Source: Anisus vortex
Lineage: Eukaryota; Mollusca; Gastropoda; Planorbidae
Direction: 5' to 3'
Assembly: GCA_949126835.1 (NCBI GenBank)
Contig: OX421495.1
Span: 18,494,079-18,558,078 of the forward strand
Length of the DNA stretch: 64,000 nt
Under the pieces are notes generated by a model. The model was given only the letters and a program-made list of their open reading frames with translations, was not told where the DNA came from and made no database searches. The first letter of the stretch is position 1; every line of letters starts with the position of its first letter. The position numbers and the translations under genes are program-made. Shown here piece after piece: positions 60,701 to 64,000 of the stretch.

Positions 60701-62741
60701 ATTTAGCCAAAATATTGAAAAGCTTAATTTTAGAATTCTTAATTCTAATGAAGACATTTTCGGCCAACAAAAATTGCTTGTCTATTGGGGGACCTGGCCA
60801 TGTAAAGCCATTGTTTTCTCAAAATATTCACTAACCAAAATATAAAATTAATACAGACATATAAAGCCTGGAGGTTTTGTTCAAAACAAAATGAACATTT
60901 TACTTCTACCAGAAAAAAGAAATACTACTTTTACACTTTTAAATATTTCAGATTACATACAAATATTGTTATTGTTTCAGATTACTTACAAATATTGTTA
61001 TTCTTGGTAAAGGGAAACTTTAATTGTTTATACAAAGGAAATTTGAGAATGAGAATAAAATATAGAACGAGAAAACAAGACTTTAACTAAGTAATGTAAA
61101 GTAATATATGTAATGATAGTAAGCAAGTAATTTCAACATGTAATGGCAGTAACCAAGGACTGTAATGTAATATATGCAATTGCAATAAGCAAGTAATGTC
61201 CGGTAAGATGTGTAATTGCAGTAAACAAGCAATGTAAAGTAATATAATGTAAATTGTAAGCCACTTACATACGCCATCAACCATATTACAGTAACCCGAT
61301 GGAGAACCAAGGATCTGCATTAAATCAAAACATAAAAAACAAATAATTTAACACAGTGAACACACACAGCAAATAATAAATACAAAGAAAAACTTATTTG
61401 TAAATACTGTATATATTCGTGCATAGGTCGCACTTTTTTCAACTTAAAATTTCCATAAAAAATAGGGGTGCGACCTATACACTCAACAGTTTTGACAAAG
61501 TTAAAGAAACCTCGCATACTCTGTCATTAAGTTGCAACTATCACCCATATCAGTGGTTGTTATGATGTAGAATTAATAGGCTATTGCTCAGGCCTACATG
61601 TTACATTAAGAAAACTTTCATATGTGTAAGTGTAAATATAGGCCTAATATATTTATGACACTGAAACGGACCCCCACACCCTTTTCTTTTGTACTTTGAC
61701 CATTTTTGAATTGCCTAAATGTAACGTAAGACTAAGGCGACATTTTTCATATTGATCACAAATTACAAAGAATCTTCAATGTGTAAAAGCCTATCTAGAC
61801 CTAAAATATAGGCATAAGCATAAGGTGCGTTTTATTTAGGACCTATAGAATAGGGAGTGTTTAACATTCTGAGAAAAATTTACCATGTCTGACTTATAAG
61901 TTTTACAGACGTTCCTTCAATATAAAAGATTATTACGTCCACTGGGTTCAAAACTCCTGCAGGGCCTTAGCAATATTTTCACAACTACGATCGGCCAATC
62001 AAAAATTTTCAGTACATTTCAGACAAATTCTGCACACAAACTTTTTAAACAAAATCTATACAGAAATAATTAGTTAAGCGTAAAAAGTGTTTCCTTTTTC
62101 TTTAGTTGCATGTAAGAGCTGAAAAAAAACAACCTGCTTTTTGTCAGTCGCAAAGAGTACAAGATAAAAAGCCAGCAATCTCAGCTTTTCTTTTTGCGAA
62201 ACAGCGTTTGAAATCTTTGCAAACAATCGTAATGGTAATTAAGACACTTTGCGCCATCAAGTCAAAATAGCGCACTTCAAAAGACTTCTTTTTGTGTTGA
62301 CCCACCCTAGAGATAGGAACTTGGGTAGAGACAGGGAAAAAGATGCATTACAAAAACTGTTCCATATGGCTAATGGCTGTGTCGATCAGTCGTTAAAAAT
62401 AAATGGCACGCTGTCTTATTTGATTATGTTTACTTTATGCATGATTGAAACTATTTTTTTTTAAAGTTTTCAAATCAGGGATGAATTTTTGAGAAGTTAA
62501 AAGGCATTGTAACTATCTAAATTAAGGGTGCGACCTATCCACTGATGCGACCTATACGCGAGTATATACGGTAATTAAATTAAGACAAAACAGATTTTTT
62601 TGTTAAAGTTGAAAAGTGAAGGTGACAGTTCACTTTAAATAAAATCAGACTAACTCTCCCAGTGACGTTTCTGCCTACTGTAGCAACAGATACCACAACT
62701 TGACTTCTCATTAAATGAAGGATCAACTGACTGCTTAGTTC
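54715..62741 (-). CDS. Unidentified single-pass membrane protein, C-terminal exons (5' part outside window)
   Basis: Eight exons on the minus strand join in one open frame: 62655-62741, 61269-61314, 58819-58957, 57267-57393, 56436-56588, 56204-56338, 55656-55830, 54715-54950. Together they encode 365 residues ending at TAA (54715-54717). The first listed exon could begin at 62788 instead of 62741, because both have acceptors in the same frame. The sequence is beta-rich, with paired cysteines and N-glycosylation sequons (NVT, NYS, NST, NTT, NTS), so it looks extracellular or luminal. Near the end there is a hydrophobic helix (GPILIGLLVGLASGGVFLAW) followed by basic QGARMKRF and a short cytoplasmic tail. 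This is the layout of a type I membrane protein. I do not recognise the family and see no catalytic motif. The last codons (TTT|GTAAGG) could also be a splice donor, so the true C-terminus may lie further down. Introns hold a piggyBac-type MITE, two TA-target MITEs and SINEs. Confidence 0.75.
55045..55520 (-). mobile_element. SINE-1 relic split by a GC-rich repeat
   Basis: Reverse SINE-1 3' sequence (GTATCCTTTTGGACCTAACT, GGTGAATCCGCATTCACTG) is interrupted near 55102 and resumes near 55466 with GGGGATTGTGTGGCCAGCAC. The insert includes ATCATTATTGTGGTGGCTCG and GGGCAGTGCAATGA, shared with 37690-38000. Confidence 0.55.
56883..57053 (-). mobile_element. SINE-1 with internal deletion
   Basis: AAGTAAAGTAATCTCATTGG, GACCGATTTGATCCCTAGGG, then a jump to TCATCAGAGCTGGTTAGACT and head GGACACCACGCCC. 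The central third is missing. In the intron before exon 56436-56588. Confidence 0.75.
57651..58317. mobile_element. piggyBac-type MITE, TTAA target
   Basis: TTAACTCTTTCTCTCCGG at the left and CCAGAAAGAAAGAGTTAA at the right are inverted (12 of 14 beyond the TTAA). TTAA at 57651-57654 and 58314-58317 is the piggyBac target duplication. No ORF. In the intron between 57393 and 58819. Confidence 0.8.
58425..58675 (+). mobile_element. SINE-1 copy, degenerate head
   Basis: CCCCTAGCGGAAGCATGC is a decayed A-box region and TTTTAAATCCTGG a decayed B box. The body GTTGGGGCAAAGTAAAAGGC and end AGGGATACTTTACT are clear. In the intron between 57393 and 58819. Confidence 0.7.
59001..60633 (+). mobile_element. 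TA-target MITE with perfect 27-bp ends, internally duplicated
   Basis: The left end CCGTATATACTCGCGTATAA continues as GTCGCAC and the right end is its exact reverse complement; TA flanks both ends (58999-59000, 60634-60635). A block with ACGCAAATTACA...GAATCGTAAATGTGTA occurs twice (about 59280-59640 and 59735-60030), making this copy longer than its relatives. No transposase frame. In the intron between 58957 and 61269. Confidence 0.88.
61085..61260. repeat. Imperfect tandem repeat, GTAATGTAAAGTAATAT-like units
   Basis: About three to four diverged units of 50-60 bp containing AGTAAGCAAGTAAT/GCAATAAGCAAGTAATG, just downstream (in gene direction) of exon 61269-61314. Confidence 0.7.
61407..62571 (+). 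mobile_element. TA-target MITE (GTATATACTCGCG family)
   Basis: Left end CTGTATATATTCGTGCATAG, right end ACGCGAGTATATACGG, with TA at 61405-61406 and 62572-62573. 1165 bp, no ORF. A piece resembling the GATTATTRCGTCC dispersed repeat lies inside at 61893-61945. In the intron between 61314 and 62655. Confidence 0.85.
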
Positions 62742-62800
62742 CTGGAGGAAGAAAATTGTGCCAGTTAGAACTCGGGAGAACTGTGTTACTGTGGAAGTAA

Positions 62801-63810
62801 GTGATGTGTGGAGGCAACTCATGTGTGGAGGCAACTGATGTGTGGAGGCAACTGATGTGTGGAGGCAACTGATGTGTGGTGGCAACTCATGTGTGGAGGC
62901 AACTCATGTGTGGAGGCAACTCATGTGTGGAGGCAACTGATGTGTGGAGGCAACTGATGTGTGGAGACAACTGGTGTGTGGAGGCAACTGATGTGTGGAG
63001 GCAACTGGTGTGTGGAGGCAACTGATGTGTGGAGGCAACTGATGTGTGGAGACAACTGGTGTGTGGAGGCAACTGATGTGTGGAGACAACTGGTGTGTGG
63101 AGGCAACTGATGTGTGGAGGCAACTCATGTGTGAAGGCAACTCATGTGTGGAGGCAACTGATGTGTGGAGGCAACTGATGTGTGGAGACAACTGGTGTGT
63201 GGAGGCAACTGATGTGTGGAGGCAACTGATGTGTGGAGGCAACTCATGTGTTGAGGCAACTGATGTGTGGAGGCAACTCATATGTGGAGGCAACTGATGT
63301 GTGGAGGCAACTCATGTGTGGAGGCAACTCATATGTGGAGGCAACTGATGTGTGGAGGCAACTCATGTGTGGAGGCAACTCATGTGTGGAGGCAACTGAT
63401 GTGTGGAGGCAACTGATGTGTGGAGGCAACTGATGTGTGGAGGCAACTGATGTGTGGAGGCAACTCATGTGTGGAGGCAACTCATGTGTGGAGGCAACTG
63501 ATGTGTGGAGGCAACTCATGTGTGGAGGCAACTGATGTGTGTAGGCAACTCATGTGTGTAGGCAACTCATGTGTGGAGGCAACTCATGTGTGGAGGCAAC
63601 TCATGTGTGGAGGCAACTCATGTGTGGAGGCAACTCATGTGTGGAGGCAACTGATGTGTGGAGGCAACTGATGTGTGTCAGTAACTGATGTGTGGAGGCA
63701 ACTGATGTGTGGAGGCAACTGATGTGTGGAGGCAACTGATGTGTGGAGGCAACTGATGTGTGGAGGCAACTCATGTGTGGAGGCAACTCATGTGTGTCAG
63801 TAAGTGATGT
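62801..63810. repeat. 17-bp minisatellite, about 59 units
   Basis: Unit GTGTGGAGGCAACTGAT, with a variable triplet that is GAT or CAT in most units and GGT in a few near 62970-63195. Two variant units contain GTGTGTCAGTAAC/G (about 63673 and 63792). Because 17 is not a multiple of three and most frames lack stops, several spurious long frames arise. It lies immediately upstream (minus strand) of the first exon seen for the membrane-protein gene. Confidence 0.98.
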
Positions 63811-64000
63811 GCTAAGCCCCCCCCCCCTTCACTCCTGACATTTGTGAAAAACATTTTTTTAATGATTCTTTAGTAACTACTGTGCTATATTTGCAAAGCT
63901 TTTGGTAAATGTTTGTGACACAAAATTTTAGCCCAACTCAACAAAAATCCTGGCTTTGCTCCAGAGTTTAAGTAACTTATGTGTTTTTGTTGTGACTGAT

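Noticed and set aside
62580..63786. Several long overlapping frames in both strands with repeats such as SCLHTSVASTH.
   Set aside because: They arise from the 17-bp minisatellite, which is open in several frames and cycles every 51 bases; not genes.
62801..63810. CRISPR-like regular repeats.
   Set aside because: The units are contiguous with no spacers, and the genome is eukaryotic.

Overview
The window is AT-rich, intron-rich animal nuclear DNA. Four kinds of evidence support this: consensus GT-AG introns, a subunit of the metazoan Mediator complex, alpha-arrestins with Nedd4-binding tails, and a dense load of tRNA-derived SINEs, LINE fragments and short inverted-repeat transposons. The overall style (AT-rich, many mollusc-like repeats, frequent AGGCCT palindromes) suggests a mollusc, perhaps a gastropod. 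That is inference; nothing here fixes the species. No bacterial operons, CRISPR arrays or rRNA are visible.

Layout. (1) 1-6720 is repeat-rich flank with LINE, hAT-MITE and SINE relics. (2) 6721-17702, minus strand, is a seven-coding-exon alpha-arrestin gene (ARRDC2/3/4-like, copy A, 413 codons). Its introns carry MITEs, a SINE and a young 5'-truncated LINE. (3) 17703-26624 is intergenic, with inverted LINE 3' ends and two tRNA-SINE families. (4) 26625-35698, minus strand, is a tandem paralogue (copy B) with every coding exon the same length as in copy A; it carries a Ty3/gypsy-like relic and SINEs. (5) 35699-39655 is a divergent intergenic region with a candidate 5' UTR exon and promoter for copy B, a SINE and a broken LINE. 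(6) 39656-51638, plus strand, is complete MED17, encoding Mediator subunit 17, in 15 coding exons (628 codons). (7) 51639-54714 is the convergent intergenic region. (8) 54715-62741, minus strand, holds the last eight exons of a single-pass membrane protein I do not recognise; its 5' part lies beyond a 17-bp minisatellite of about 1 kb that fills the right edge of the window.

The gene models were rebuilt by joining exons by hand at GT/AG sites with phase checks. Each joined frame stays open, and both arrestin copies sum to 1242 nt. MED17 acts in RNA polymerase II transcription. Alpha-arrestins are membrane-trafficking adaptors that recruit Nedd4-family ubiquitin ligases. I see no functional pathway linking the three loci.

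The most interesting signals are: the two arrestin copies differ in their PPxY motifs (copy B has lost one by a single base change); MED17 intron 11 is a 70-bp tandem array in which the 3' splice site and first exon bases are repeated seven times; a 17-bp array with recurring AG acceptor-like motifs lies in the unknown membrane-protein gene; and several transposons are nested with exact target-site duplications (a hAT-type element in a SINE B box, another in the catalytic FADD box of a LINE).
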